Source: Sphingomonas kaistensis
GTDB lineage: Bacteria > Pseudomonadota > Alphaproteobacteria > Sphingomonadales > Sphingomonadaceae
NCBI RefSeq assembly: GCF_036884275.1
Contig: NZ_CP145607.1
Coordinates: 744,001-808,000 of the forward strand
Reading direction: 5' to 3'
DNA: 64,000 nt
Every line of letters begins with the position of its first letter. The stretch's first letter is position 1. The notes beneath the pieces are model-generated. The model searched no databases and was not told the origin of the DNA. It saw only the letters and a program-made list of their open reading frames with translations. The translations under genes and the position numbers were made by a program. This document shows positions 8,733 through 16,978 of the stretch, in pieces.

Positions 8733-8922
8733 GGATCGGGATCGCGTCGGCGCGATCCTCGTCGAGCGCCATCAACCGAACGGGCATCAACGCGCCGACG
8801 CCGAGATAGCTGTGCACCTCGGCATCGAACAGGATGCTGTCGATCCCATGGCTTTCGAGCAGCATCCGCGCGAGGTCGGCTTCGACCCGCGTCGGAAAGC
8901 GCGCAAGTTCGACCAGGCTCAG
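8701..8922 (-). CDS. DUF2007 domain protein, apparent CTG start
   Basis: 73 residues reading Leu(Met)-[17 protein letters not shown]. Then follow a Glu-Ser-His-Gly-Ile segment, Leu-Phe-Asp-Ala-Glu and a Val-Arg-Leu-Met strand, as in DUF2007 (putative signal-transducing, GlnB-like fold) proteins. The only start codon matching the usual N-terminus is CTG 8922-8920, which overlaps the tldD stop as CTGA, parallel to the ATGA and GTGA overlaps elsewhere here. The next ATG (residue 20) would cut off the first strand and helix. The 3' end overlaps the convergent TIGR01244 gene. Family function is unknown. Confidence 0.75.
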   Translation of the reverse strand: MSLVELARFPTRVEADLARMLLESHGIDSILFDAEVHSYLGVGALMPVRLMALDEDRADAIPILREGDLLPPG

Positions 8923-9278
8923 GCGGTGCCGCCCACGGTCAGGCCTTCGATCAGCAAGGTTGGCTGACCGACGCCGGCCGGCACGCTCTGCCCGCCCTTG
9001 CCGCAGATGCCGACGCCTTCATCGAGCTCAAGGTCATTGCCGATGCCCTTGACCCGGGTCAGCACGGTCGGTCCGTCGCCGATCAGGGTCGCGCCCTTCA
9101 GCGGCTCGGCGAGCTTGCCACCGCGAATGCGATAGGCCTCGGTGCAGGAGAAAACGAACTTGCCGCTGGTGATGTCGACCTGGCCGCCACCGAAGCTTTT
9201 CGCGTAGATCCCGTCCTTGACCCGGCCGAGCAGTTCGCCCGGATCGTCCTGTCCGCCGAGCATGAAGGTGTTGGTCAT
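8919..9278 (-). CDS. tldD: TldD metalloprotease, C-terminal part (split by frameshift)
   Basis: 119 residues from ATG 9278, matching the C-terminal quarter of TldD: Met-Thr-Asn-Thr-Phe-Met, then [17 protein letters not shown], and the Gly-Ile-Cys-Gly-Lys-Gly-Gly-Gln loop whose Cys is the third metal ligand in E. coli TldD. The end Thr-Val-Gly-Gly-Thr-Ala is the family C-terminus. Its ATG overlaps the stop of the N-terminal part (ATGA), so coupled translation as a second polypeptide is possible. Otherwise this is half of a frameshifted gene or a sequencing error. Confidence 0.85.
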   Translation of the reverse strand: MTNTFMLGGQDDPGELLGRVKDGIYAKSFGGGQVDITSGKFVFSCTEAYRIRGGKLAEPLKGATLIGDGPTVLTRVKGIGNDLELDEGVGICGKGGQSVPAGVGQPTLLIEGLTVGGTA

Positions 9279-10342
9279 CCGCGCGGCATCGGCGCATGGG
9301 CGAAGCTTTCGCGGCGGCCGTTGCCGGTCGGCTCGACCCCCATCAGCCGGGCGTTGAGGCGATCCTGAAGATAGCCGACGAGGATGCCGTCCTCGATCAG
9401 GGTGGTGCGGCCGGTGGGCGTGCCTTCGTCGTCGATCGACAGGCTGCCGCGGCGCTCATGCATCGCGCCGTCGTCGACCACGGTGACGCCGGGCGCGGCG
9501 ACGCGGGTGCCGAGCCGGCCCGAGAAGGCGCTCTGCCCCTTGCGATTGAAGTCGCCTTCGAGCGTATGGCCGACCGCTTCGTGCAGCAGCACGCCGGGCC
9601 AGCCGGGGCCGCACACCACGGTCATTTCGCCCGCCGGGGCGTCCACCGCGTCGAGGTTCACCAGCGCCTGATTGAGCGCGATGTCGATCGCGCGGTTCCA
9701 GGTCGCTTCGTCGAACAGGCGGTTCATGTCGTAGCGACCGCCGAGGCCGTGAAAGCCCATTTCGCGGCGGCCATTCTGTTCGACCACGATCGAGACGTTG
9801 AGGCGCACCAGCGGGCGAACATCGGTGGCGACGAAACCGTCGGCGCGGACGATCTCGACCACCGACCAGGTCGCCTGCACCCCGACGCTGACTTGGCAGA
9901 CGCGCGGGTCGCGGGCGCGGGCGGCGGCGTCGATCATCTGACACAAGGCGACCTTGTCAGCGAAGGGCAGCGCGCCGAGCGGATCTTCGCTGCCATATTG
10001 CGCGCGATTGGTGCGCGGCGGCGCGGCGGTCGGCTTGCCGCCCGGCGTCAGCAGCCGCAGCGTTTCGGCCGCGCGATCGATCGCGGCGGCGGAGAGCTCG
10101 TTGGCATGGGCGAAGGCGGTTGCCTCGCCGCTGACCCCGCGCAGGCCAAAGCCTTGCCCAACATGATAGTCGGCGGTCTTGAGCCGGCCGTCGTCGAACC
10201 CGAACGCTTCGCTGCGGCGATACTGGAGATAGAGTTCGCCATCGTCATGCGCCGACAGGTGCCGCGCGGCCAGGCGGCGGGCCTCGTCGGGGTCGAGCCC
10301 GGCATTGTACAGGAAGCGGCGCGGATCGGAGAGCTCGGTCAT
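9275..10342 (-). CDS. tldD: TldD metalloprotease, N-terminal part (split by frameshift)
   Basis: 355 residues covering about three quarters of TldD. The metal-binding and catalytic motif [11 protein letters not shown] lies around residue 254, and the [13 protein letters not shown] segment stands just before the break. Intact family members continue directly into Met-Thr-Asn-Thr; here a Gly codon and TGA intervene because two bases are extra (or one missing) in a CG-rich run near 9279-9284. TldD normally pairs with TldE/PmbA to process peptides; no tldE is in this window. The upstream neighbour is a zf-CHCC gene. Confidence 0.9.
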   Translation of the reverse strand: MTELSDPRRFLYNAGLDPDEARRLAARHLSAHDDGELYLQYRRSEAFGFDDGRLKTADYHVGQGFGLRGVSGEATAFAHANELSAAAIDRAAETLRLLTPGGKPTAAPPRTNRAQYGSEDPLGALPFADKVALCQMIDAAARARDPRVCQVSVGVQATWSVVEIVRADGFVATDVRPLVRLNVSIVVEQNGRREMGFHGLGGRYDMNRLFDEATWNRAIDIALNQALVNLDAVDAPAGEMTVVCGPGWPGVLLHEAVGHTLEGDFNRKGQSAFSGRLGTRVAAPGVTVVDDGAMHERRGSLSIDDEGTPTGRTTLIEDGILVGYLQDRLNARLMGVEPTGNGRRESFAHAPMPRG

Positions 10343-10382
10343 GCCCCATCATATAAGCGGGACAGAGCCGAGGACCAGTGGA

Positions 10383-10577
10383 TCAGGCGGCGGCGTCGTT
10401 ATCGGCCGGGCCGCCCTTCAGGACGAAGCGCCGGTCGCAATAGCCGCATTCGACGAAACCCTTTTCATCGATGCGGAGAAAGACGCGCGGGTGACCCAGC
10501 GCGGGGCTGACCTCACCGCTGCCGTCGCAATGAACGGCATTGGTGGTGACCAGAACGACTTCGGGAGGCGGCTGCAT
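10383..10577 (-). CDS. zinc-finger (zf-CHCC) domain protein
   Basis: 64 residues. Val-His-Cys-Asp-Gly, then His-Pro-Arg-Val-Phe-Leu, then Glu-Cys-Gly-Tyr-Cys-Asp-Arg-Arg-Phe give the Cys-His-Cys-Cys zinc-site pattern of the family that includes the C-terminal part of mitochondrial complex I subunit NDUFS6. Small stand-alone forms are common in alphaproteobacteria. It sits 40 bp upstream of tldD on the same strand. A link to respiratory complex assembly is inferred from the family only. Confidence 0.88.
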   Translation of the reverse strand: MQPPPEVVLVTTNAVHCDGSGEVSPALGHPRVFLRIDEKGFVECGYCDRRFVLKGGPADNDAAA

Positions 10578-10610
10578 AACCCTTGCCGGTTAGCAACCAC
10601 CTCCCGTCGC

Positions 10611-10638
10611 TTCAATAAGCTGTGGGGTGCTTATTGAA
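10611..10638. terminator. perfect 10-bp inverted repeat at the 3' end of a DUF4402 gene
   Basis: TTCAATAAGC (10611-10620) and GCTTATTGAA (10629-10638) are exact complements around an 8-base loop, TGTGGGGT. The right arm includes the TAA stop of the minus-strand DUF4402 gene. The position suggests a terminator or mRNA 3'-end stabiliser, though no T-run follows on the minus strand. Confidence 0.45.
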
Positions 10639-11167
10639 AGTCGGCGGTCAGCGTGACCGTGCCCGTGTACAGGCCAGGCATTTGATTGGTGGCGATGGTG
10701 ATCGTCCCACCCACGCCGACATAGAACACACCGGTCGGGCCAATGATGCGCGACCCGGTCGCGCTGGCGAGGTCGAGCGAACCATTGGAGAAGGTCACAC
10801 CGGCGGAATTGTCGGCGGTGTTTACCAGTACGTTCGGAAAGGCGGCGGTAAGATTTACGCTGCTCAGCGGAACGCCGTTACCGATGAAGCGACCGCGCTG
10901 GCCCTGATCGCTGACCGAGCCGGTAAGTCCCGCTCCGACCACGCGCAGGCCGGTGTTGGCATCAATGGTCACGTTGCCCGACGCACTCGGCGTAGCGATA
11001 ATGGTGCCGAAGCTGAGATCGTCGACCCGCTGAATGGTCGCCGGCTGGATCAGAAGCGCACGCGCTTCGATCGAGTCAGAGCTGGTGACGGGGGCGGATT
11101 GGGCGAAAGCCGGCGTCGCGAAAGCGGCGGTGGCGGCGAGCGCCGCGAGAGCGAAGTGAAAGCGCAT
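10631..11167 (-). CDS. DUF4402 domain-containing secreted protein
   Basis: 178 residues from ATG 11167; an in-frame start 12 codons upstream would precede an obvious signal peptide with unrelated residues. The signal peptide ends Thr-Pro-Ala-Phe-Ala-Gln. The mature sequence shows Leu-Ser-Phe-Gly-Thr-Ile, a Gly-Asn-Val-Thr-Ile-Asp strand and a C-terminal Gly-Leu-Tyr-Thr-Gly-Thr-Val-Thr-Leu-Thr-Ala-Asp-Phe-Gln. These are the same landmarks as the DUF4402 genes at the left edge. Likely exported and surface-associated; molecular role unknown. Confidence 0.85.
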   Translation of the reverse strand: MRFHFALAALAATAAFATPAFAQSAPVTSSDSIEARALLIQPATIQRVDDLSFGTIIATPSASGNVTIDANTGLRVVGAGLTGSVSDQGQRGRFIGNGVPLSSVNLTAAFPNVLVNTADNSAGVTFSNGSLDLASATGSRIIGPTGVFYVGVGGTITIATNQMPGLYTGTVTLTADFQ

Positions 11168-11220
11168 GTCCTTGGGTTCCCCACATTTGTTGAACCCATC
11201 CAAAATGGTGCGAAATCTCG

Positions 11221-11258
11221 TAACGACGCTTGAAGGGGCGTCCTCAAGCGCTCGTTAA
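11221..11258. repeat. imperfect inverted repeat between two DUF4402 genes
   Basis: TAACGA-C-GCTTGA on the left pairs with TCAAGC-GC-TCGTTA on the right, around a loop of about 10 bases, with one small internal mismatch. It lies in the 118-bp gap between the two minus-strand DUF4402 genes. It could end the upstream transcript or be an operator for the downstream gene; the sequence does not decide. Confidence 0.35.
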
Positions 11259-11285
11259 GGCTGGAAATTAGCGATTGGTGCCTGT

Positions 11286-11807
11286 TCAGGGATATTGGAC
11301 GGTGACGTCGAATTCGCCCGAATAGACCCCTTCGGCCTGGCCCGCGGCGACCACCAGGGTAGCGCCGACATTGAACGAAAAGGCTTCCATCCGGGCCAGC
11401 GAGCGCTTGTCCTGTCCTTCCAAGGTGAAGTCGCGCACGGTCATGGTCTCGGTACCGCCGGCGCGGCGGATGGTGATCGGCGACTTGGGAATGCGGATGA
11501 TCACTACCGAGGTGCTGCGCGCCGCGCCGACGAAGTTCGCCGGCCGCGGATTTCCGCCAAGCGAGGTGACGAGACCGGTGGTCGTGAGGCGGCTGGTGAC
11601 CGGATCGATGACGACGGTTCCGGCACCGGTGGTCGCGACCAGCCCGAAATCGAGGTTGGTCCGGGTGATCAAAGTCAGCGGGTGGAGGAAGGTGCCGCCG
11701 GCGATCGCGCGCGGGTTGGCTGAGCGCGGCGGTTGCTGTTGCGCCTCGGCCACCGCGGGAAAGGCGGCAAGCATCACGAGAAATAGAAAGGGACGCAGCG
11801 GCCGCAT
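11286..11807 (-). CDS. DUF4402 domain-containing secreted protein
   Basis: 173 residues with a signal peptide (residues 1-22, Val-Ala-Glu-Ala-Gln). Family landmarks are Asn-Leu-Asp-Phe-Gly-Leu-Val, a Gly-Thr-Val-Val-Ile-Asp-Pro strand, and a C-terminal Gly-Val-Tyr-Ser-Gly-Glu-Phe-Asp-Val-Thr-Val-Gln-Tyr. It diverges from the other copies in the middle, including a Pro-Ile-Thr-Ile-Arg-Arg-Ala stretch. It heads a minus-strand series and is divergent from an ABC ATPase gene; a palindrome lies about 50 bp upstream. Confidence 0.85.
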   Translation of the reverse strand: MRPLRPFLFLVMLAAFPAVAEAQQQPPRSANPRAIAGGTFLHPLTLITRTNLDFGLVATTGAGTVVIDPVTSRLTTTGLVTSLGGNPRPANFVGAARSTSVVIIRIPKSPITIRRAGGTETMTVRDFTLEGQDKRSLARMEAFSFNVGATLVVAAGQAEGVYSGEFDVTVQYP

Positions 11808-11854
11808 GCCGATCGCGTTAGGCTGGTTAACATCAAATCCACCCTACGAAGTAA

Positions 11855-11873
11855 GGTAAATCTTCAATTTACC
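11855..11873. promoter_or_regulatory. palindrome in a divergent promoter region
   Basis: GGTAAAT (11855-11861) and ATTTACC (11867-11873) are exact complements separated by 5 bases. The surroundings (about 11830-11880) are noticeably AT-rich for this genome, as expected for promoters. It lies between the divergent DUF4402 and ABC ATPase genes and could bind a dimeric repressor. No adjacent regulator gene supports this. Confidence 0.35.
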
Positions 11874-11919
11874 ACTTTGGCTTCCTCCGCCGGGGGCACC
11901 CCGCTAAGCGTCCTGACCC

Positions 11920-12843
11920 ATGAGCAGCCCCGTTCCAGCGATCCGAATCACCGACCTCGGCAAGACCTATGCGGGCGGGAAGCGCGCGCTGGACGGAGTC
12001 TCGCTGGAGGTGCGGCAGGGCGAGTTCTTCGGTCTGCTGGGCCCCAATGGCGCGGGCAAGTCGACGCTGATCAACATTCTCGCCGGGCTGGTCGGCAAGA
12101 GCGAGGGCAAGGTCGACATCTGGGGCTTCGACATCGACCAGCATCCGCGCAATGCGAAGCTGTCGATCGGGATCGTCCCGCAGGAGATCTTGTTCGATCC
12201 CTTCTTCACCCCGCGTGAGGCACTGGAGATTCAGGCCGGGCTGTATGGCGTGCCGCCCAAGGAACGGCGCAGTGACGAACTGCTTGCCGCCATGGGCCTT
12301 TCCGACAAGGCGCATGCCTATAGCCGCACGCTGTCGGGCGGCATGAAGCGGCGGTTGCTGGTGGCCAAAGCGATGGTCCATTCGCCGCCGATCCTGGTCC
12401 TCGACGAGCCGACCGCAGGCGTCGACATCGAGCTTCGCCAGCAATTGTGGGCCTATGTGAAGCAATTGCACGCGTCGGGTGTGACGGTGATCCTCACCAC
12501 CCATTATCTCGAGGAAGCCGAGCAGCTTTGCGATCGGATCGCGATCATCAATCACGGCAAGGTGGTCGCCAACGAACCGACCAAGACTCTTCTCAGCCGC
12601 GCTCAGGAGAAGAATGTGGTGGTGACGATCGACCGCGATCTCGATCAGGTGCCGGCCAATATCTGTTTCGACCGGGTGACGCTCGAGGGCAGCCGAAACC
12701 TCGCCATCACCTACCAGAAGGACAAGGTGAATGCGGGCGAGGTGCTGGCGGCGCTGCAGCGTGACGGGCTGAATATCGTCGATGTGGTGACCCGCGAGCC
12801 CGACCTCGAGGACGTGTTCCTGAGCCTGGTGCGCCGCCAGTGA
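11920..12843 (+). CDS. ABC transporter ATP-binding protein (ABC-2 type, YadG-like)
   Basis: 307 residues. Walker A Gly-Pro-Asn-Gly-Ala-Gly-Lys-Ser lies near residue 45, signature Leu-Ser-Gly-Gly-Met-Lys-Arg-Arg near 140, and Walker B Ile-Leu-Val-Leu-Asp-Glu-Pro-Thr near 160. The C-terminal extension of about 80 residues matches drug/lipid-type ABC-2 ATPases such as YadG. No permease gene follows; the next gene is nadB, starting at GTG overlapping this stop (GTGA). The partner membrane subunit must be elsewhere, or the ATPase pairs in trans. Substrate unknown. Confidence 0.9.
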   Translation: MSSPVPAIRITDLGKTYAGGKRALDGVSLEVRQGEFFGLLGPNGAGKSTLINILAGLVGKSEGKVDIWGFDIDQHPRNAKLSIGIVPQEILFDPFFTPREALEIQAGLYGVPPKERRSDELLAAMGLSDKAHAYSRTLSGGMKRRLLVAKAMVHSPPILVLDEPTAGVDIELRQQLWAYVKQLHASGVTVILTTHYLEEAEQLCDRIAIINHGKVVANEPTKTLLSRAQEKNVVVTIDRDLDQVPANICFDRVTLEGSRNLAITYQKDKVNAGEVLAALQRDGLNIVDVVTREPDLEDVFLSLVRRQ

Positions 12844-14420
12844 CGCAATCGTTCGATGTGCTGGTAATCGGCTCGGGTGCGGCCGGGCTGACCGCCGCGC
12901 TCAATCTCGCAGAGCATCGCCGTGTGGCGGTGATTGCCAAGGGCTCGCTCGGCGAAGGCGCGACCGGCTGGGCGCAGGGCGGGATCGCCGCGGTGCTCGA
13001 GGAAGGCGACAGCTTCGAGTCGCACGTCGAGGACACCATGATCGCCGGCGCTGGGCTGAACGACCGCAACGTCGTCGAGCATGTGGTCGGCGCTGCGCCC
13101 GCCGCGATCAAGCGCCTGATCGAGCTCGGCGTGCCATTCGCGGAAGAGGGCGGCGCGTTGCACCTGACGCGTGAGGGCGGGCACAGCCACCGGCGCATCG
13201 TCCACGTCGCCGACGCCACCGGCTGGGCGGTGCAGGAAGCACTGGAACGCGCCGCTTCCGCCAACCCCAATATCGTGCTGCTGCCCGACATGGTCGCGGT
13301 GGACCTCATCACCGGTCGCAACGAAGAACGCTTCTCGACCGACGGCGGGGTGCGCGGGCTCTACGCCTTCAATCGCAAGACTAAGAAGGTCGAGACGCTG
13401 ACCGCGCGGGCGACGGTGCTGGCGACCGGCGGCGCGGGACGGGTCTATCTTTATTCCACCGCGCCGCGCGGGGCGACCGGGGACGGGATCGCCATGGCGT
13501 GGCGCGCGGGGTGCCGCGTGTCCAACATGGAGATGATGCAGTTCCACCCGACCTGCCTGTATCACCTCGAGACCAAGAACTTCCTGATCACCGAGGCGGT
13601 GCGCGGCGAAGGCGGAATCCTCAAGCATCCGCTGACCGGCCATCGCTTCATGCTCGATTATGACGATCGGGCCGAGTTGGCGCCGCGCGACGTGGTGGCG
13701 CGGGCGATCGACAATGAGATCAAGCGCGATGGCCTCGATTACGTCCACCTCGACATCTCGCACCGCGATCCCTCCTTCGTGCGCGAGCATTTCCCCAACA
13801 TCTACGACAAGCTGATCGGCCTCGGCATCGATATGACCAGGGAGCCGATCCCGGTTGTGCCAGCGCAGCATTACACCTGCGGCGGGGTGGTAGTGGATCT
13901 GGCCGGTCGGACCGATGCGGCGGGGCTGTATGCGGCGGGCGAGGTGACCGAAAGCGGGCTTCACGGCGCCAACCGCCTGGCGTCCAACTCGCTACTCGAA
14001 TGCCTGGTGTTCGGCGAAGCGGCGGCGCGCGACATCTTGGCGCGGTGGGACGAGCTGCCTCCGCTGGCCAAGGTCCGCGAATGGGACGAAAGCCGGGTCA
14101 CCGACAGCGACGAGGAAGTGGTGATCGCCCAAACCTGGGGCGAGATCCGCCGGTTCATGTGGAACTACGTCGGCATCGTCCGCACCACCAAGCGGCTGGA
14201 ACGGGCCAAGCGGCGGATCGACATGCTGCGCCAGGAAGTGACCGATTATTACGCTCACTTCCGGGTGACGCCCGACCTCATCGAGCTACGCAATCTGGTC
14301 GAGGTCGCGGACCTCATCATCCGCTCGGCGCTGTCGCGGCGCGAAAGCCGCGGGCTTCACTTCACCCGCGACTGGCAGCGCACCCTGGCCCAGGCCAAGG
14401 ACACCGTGCTGATTCCCTGA
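12840..14420 (+). CDS. nadB: L-aspartate oxidase
   Basis: 526 residues from GTG 12840. The N-terminal FAD site Val-Ile-Gly-Ser-Gly-Ala-Ala-Gly, the Phe-His-Pro-Thr motif, and the Gly-Leu-Tyr-Ala-Ala-Gly-Glu-Val followed by Gly-Ala-Asn-Arg-Leu-Ala-Ser-Asn-Ser-Leu identify the succinate dehydrogenase/fumarate reductase flavoprotein family; length and the C-terminal helical domain fit NadB. It oxidises L-aspartate to iminoaspartate, the first step of de novo NAD synthesis in the cytosol. nadA and nadC are not in this window. The GTGA overlap couples it to the ABC ATPase gene. Confidence 0.95.
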   Translation: MTQSFDVLVIGSGAAGLTAALNLAEHRRVAVIAKGSLGEGATGWAQGGIAAVLEEGDSFESHVEDTMIAGAGLNDRNVVEHVVGAAPAAIKRLIELGVPFAEEGGALHLTREGGHSHRRIVHVADATGWAVQEALERAASANPNIVLLPDMVAVDLITGRNEERFSTDGGVRGLYAFNRKTKKVETLTARATVLATGGAGRVYLYSTAPRGATGDGIAMAWRAGCRVSNMEMMQFHPTCLYHLETKNFLITEAVRGEGGILKHPLTGHRFMLDYDDRAELAPRDVVARAIDNEIKRDGLDYVHLDISHRDPSFVREHFPNIYDKLIGLGIDMTREPIPVVPAQHYTCGGVVVDLAGRTDAAGLYAAGEVTESGLHGANRLASNSLLECLVFGEAAARDILARWDELPPLAKVREWDESRVTDSDEEVVIAQTWGEIRRFMWNYVGIVRTTKRLERAKRRIDMLRQEVTDYYAHFRVTPDLIELRNLVEVADLIIRSALSRRESRGLHFTRDWQRTLAQAKDTVLIP

Positions 14421-14675
14421 TCAGCGGCAGGGCAGGCTGGTGCACGGCGCCGAACGTTCCGCGCGCGAGCGATCCACTGCCATCGAATCGATCTGTTCCT
14501 GACGCCGCTCTTCCCACTGCTGTTTGGTGGCGCAGGTCCGGCGGCGGTTGACGCGGGTGCCCGTATCGACCTCCGAGCGGCAGATCTTCTTTTCCTTGGG
14601 GGCGGTGGCGACCTCGGGTGCAGACGAGGGGACCGGCTGGGCGGCGAGGGCGAAGGCGAGCAGGGAAAGAATCAT
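14421..14675 (-). CDS. small secreted hypothetical protein
   Basis: 84 residues with a short signal peptide (Met-Ile-Leu-Ser-Leu-Leu-Ala-Phe-Ala-Leu-Ala-Ala-Gln). The mature part is basic and has Lys-Ile-Cys-Arg-Ser, Arg-Thr-Cys-Ala-Thr-Lys and two cysteines near the C-terminus, so two disulfides are possible. A Gln-Gln-Trp-Glu-Glu-Arg-Arg stretch follows the second Cys. It ends at the stop of the convergent nadB without overlap. No function can be assigned. Confidence 0.7.
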   Translation of the reverse strand: MILSLLAFALAAQPVPSSAPEVATAPKEKKICRSEVDTGTRVNRRRTCATKQQWEERRQEQIDSMAVDRSRAERSAPCTSLPCR

Positions 14676-14723
14676 CGCGAAGCTCCAACTGGCGATCTGA
14701 AACGAAACTCAGGTTAATTTCTG

Positions 14724-16841
14724 TCAGAAAGTGCCGCGCGCCGAAAGCGAAAAGATCGGTCCGATCAAGCGGTTACGATTTTCGGCAAAATCGATCGGCG
14801 CGAGATTGCGGCGGCCGGTGTAGACGATCCGGTCCCACCGGCTGCGGGCATTGGTGAGATTGGTCACATTGGCGCGGACCGTCAGTCCCAGCACGTCCTT
14901 GTTCTCGACGAACAGGCTGGTCCAGACCGGCCCTTCATACTGCCGCCCGACTTCGTTCAGGCGATAGGCGAGCGTCTGGTGCGCATAATTGATCCCGCCG
15001 CCCCAGGCCCAGTTGCTGCGCGGGACGTCGTGACGAAGGTCGAGTTCGGCCAACCGGTCGGTGCGCGAGGACCAGGAACGGCGCTCGCCCGTCAGCGGAT
15101 CGCGGATCCGGCTCAGCAGCGTGTAGAGCCGGACATCGACCCGCGCCCCCTTCCACCCGATGGGATCGAGCTGAAACGTGCTGTTCCAGTCGATCCCGAC
15201 GCCCTGCGCATGCGGGATGTTGCCGAGCGATTCGCCGGTAAGCCCGATGGGAATGATGTCGACCACATCTTCCTTCAGCGCCACCGCGATATTGAGCCGG
15301 GTCTTGCCCCACGCCGCAAGATCGCGCGCGAGCTCCATCTCCAGCCGCCATTGCTGTTCGGGCACGAGGTCGGGGTTGCCGGCATTGGCATTGCCGTTGT
15401 CGAGGAACACCCGGGCGAGAAAGTCGCCGAATTGAAGCTGCTCGACCCGGCGGATGAACTTGAGGTTGGCGCTGAACCGCGGGGTCACCTGCATCGCGAG
15501 GTTGAGCGATCCTTTGGGCCGGAGAAAGCTGCGCCGCTTCCCGCCCGCGCCTTCCTGCACCAAGGTCGAATGCTCGGCCCCGACCACGAGCTGCGCGGTC
15601 AGATTCGAGGCCAGCGGACGGGCCACGGTGAGCAGGCCTTCGTAGCGATCCTCGCTGACCTTTCCGCTCCCGTCCGGAAACGGCAGTTCGGCGAAATCGC
15701 CGGCGGCGTTGAGGGCAAACAGGCGGCTGGCTCGGTCGAGGTTGTTGTAAGCCGCTTCGCCCGAGACCTGCAGGTCGGTGCGTCCGATCTTCCAGCGATA
15801 TTCGGCGCGCGCGATTCTCTCGGCCGACGAGCCGTCCTGCACGAACCGGTTGCCGGTGTCGGCGGATGAATCGTCGGTGCTGGTCAGGACTTCCTGGAAG
15901 AAAGGTTCGTCCGATGCCCGGGCCAATCCGATCAGCTTGAAGCGGCCGCCGGCAAGCGCGACCTCGACGTCGCCGCCGATCTCGTAATTCTCGCCCTTCT
16001 GCGCCTGGCGGGTGAGGCGAACGAGGTCGGCGCCGGTGACCCGGTCGCGGCGGCTGGTTTCGTTGTAATCGTAATCGAAATGGCGAAGCAGCAGATTGAC
16101 GTTGCCGACCGACGAACCCGGTCCGTCGATCTTGAACTGGCCGGTGAGCTTGGGCTGCTCGAAATCGCTGGTGAAGACATCGTCGCGCGTTTCGAACAGG
16201 GTGCCGCCGCGGGTGATGGTGGTCGGCCCCCCGGCGCCGCCGCGGCTGGCGTCGTTGCGTAGCCCCAGCGTATATTCGACCGGCCCGCTTGTGCCGCTGA
16301 CCGATACATCGCCGCGGGTCCACACCGGGTGAGCGTAATGGGCCCGGAACTCGGGACGATAGCTGAACTGGCCGCTCGGCCTGGTCGAGGCTTCGTAGAC
16401 GACATTGGCGATCTGGCCGCTCAGCCCCGGCACGTCGAGTTCGGCGGCGTCGACGATCTCGATCCGCTGGACATTGTCGGCGGGGATCGCCTGCAACGTC
16501 GATACGGGATCAGCCGACTTGCCCGACTGGCGCTTCCCGTTGAGGAGCACGTTGCCGCTCGCCTGGCCGAGGCCGCGCGATCCGCCGTCTTCGCCTCGGA
16601 TGCTGAAGCCGGGCACCTGCGACAGCATGTCGAAGGCCGAGCGCGGGGCGTAGCGCGCGAAGTCGGCCGGGGTGAACACCTTCTTGCCGCCGCGGGTCGG
16701 GGTCGAGACGGGCGGGGGCGCGTCGCCGGTGGCGGGCGCTTCCTGTGCCGCCGCAGGAGTAGCGGCCACCGCCAGCGCGGCGACGCAGCAGGACAGCAGG
16801 CAAGCGCCGCGAATGGCGCCGTGCCTGGAGAAAAGCGGCAT
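14724..16841 (-). CDS. TonB-dependent outer-membrane receptor
   Basis: 705 residues from ATG 16841, giving a signal peptide ending Thr-Pro-Ala-Ala-Ala-Gln; a longer frame adds 24 unlikely residues. The plug domain (roughly 50-170) has the pattern Phe-Asp-Met-Leu-Ser-Gln-Val-Pro-Gly-Phe, then Asn-Val-Leu-Leu-Asn-Gly-Lys-Arg and Val-Gln-Arg-Ile-Glu-Ile-Val. The rest is a beta-barrel ending in aromatic Phe. The plug lacks a long regulatory extension, so it is a transducer-less receptor. Ligand unknown; the neighbours give no clue. Confidence 0.9.
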   Translation of the reverse strand: MPLFSRHGAIRGACLLSCCVAALAVAATPAAAQEAPATGDAPPPVSTPTRGGKKVFTPADFARYAPRSAFDMLSQVPGFSIRGEDGGSRGLGQASGNVLLNGKRQSGKSADPVSTLQAIPADNVQRIEIVDAAELDVPGLSGQIANVVYEASTRPSGQFSYRPEFRAHYAHPVWTRGDVSVSGTSGPVEYTLGLRNDASRGGAGGPTTITRGGTLFETRDDVFTSDFEQPKLTGQFKIDGPGSSVGNVNLLLRHFDYDYNETSRRDRVTGADLVRLTRQAQKGENYEIGGDVEVALAGGRFKLIGLARASDEPFFQEVLTSTDDSSADTGNRFVQDGSSAERIARAEYRWKIGRTDLQVSGEAAYNNLDRASRLFALNAAGDFAELPFPDGSGKVSEDRYEGLLTVARPLASNLTAQLVVGAEHSTLVQEGAGGKRRSFLRPKGSLNLAMQVTPRFSANLKFIRRVEQLQFGDFLARVFLDNGNANAGNPDLVPEQQWRLEMELARDLAAWGKTRLNIAVALKEDVVDIIPIGLTGESLGNIPHAQGVGIDWNSTFQLDPIGWKGARVDVRLYTLLSRIRDPLTGERRSWSSRTDRLAELDLRHDVPRSNWAWGGGINYAHQTLAYRLNEVGRQYEGPVWTSLFVENKDVLGLTVRANVTNLTNARSRWDRIVYTGRRNLAPIDFAENRNRLIGPIFSLSARGTF

Positions 16842-16978
16842 GATCTTGTTCCCTGTCGGTGCGGCATCCCGCCACGCTTGGATTGGCGGGCTAAGGCAGA
16901 GCGATGCCGCCACGAAGCGCGATTAGGCGAGGAGGCGCCGCGGTTCGACAGACTGCCAAGACCGACCGGCGGACGGCG

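Noticed and set aside
8733..8918. Apparent non-coding gap between the TIGR01244 gene and tldD
   Set aside because: It is occupied on the minus strand by a DUF2007 gene that starts at CTG.
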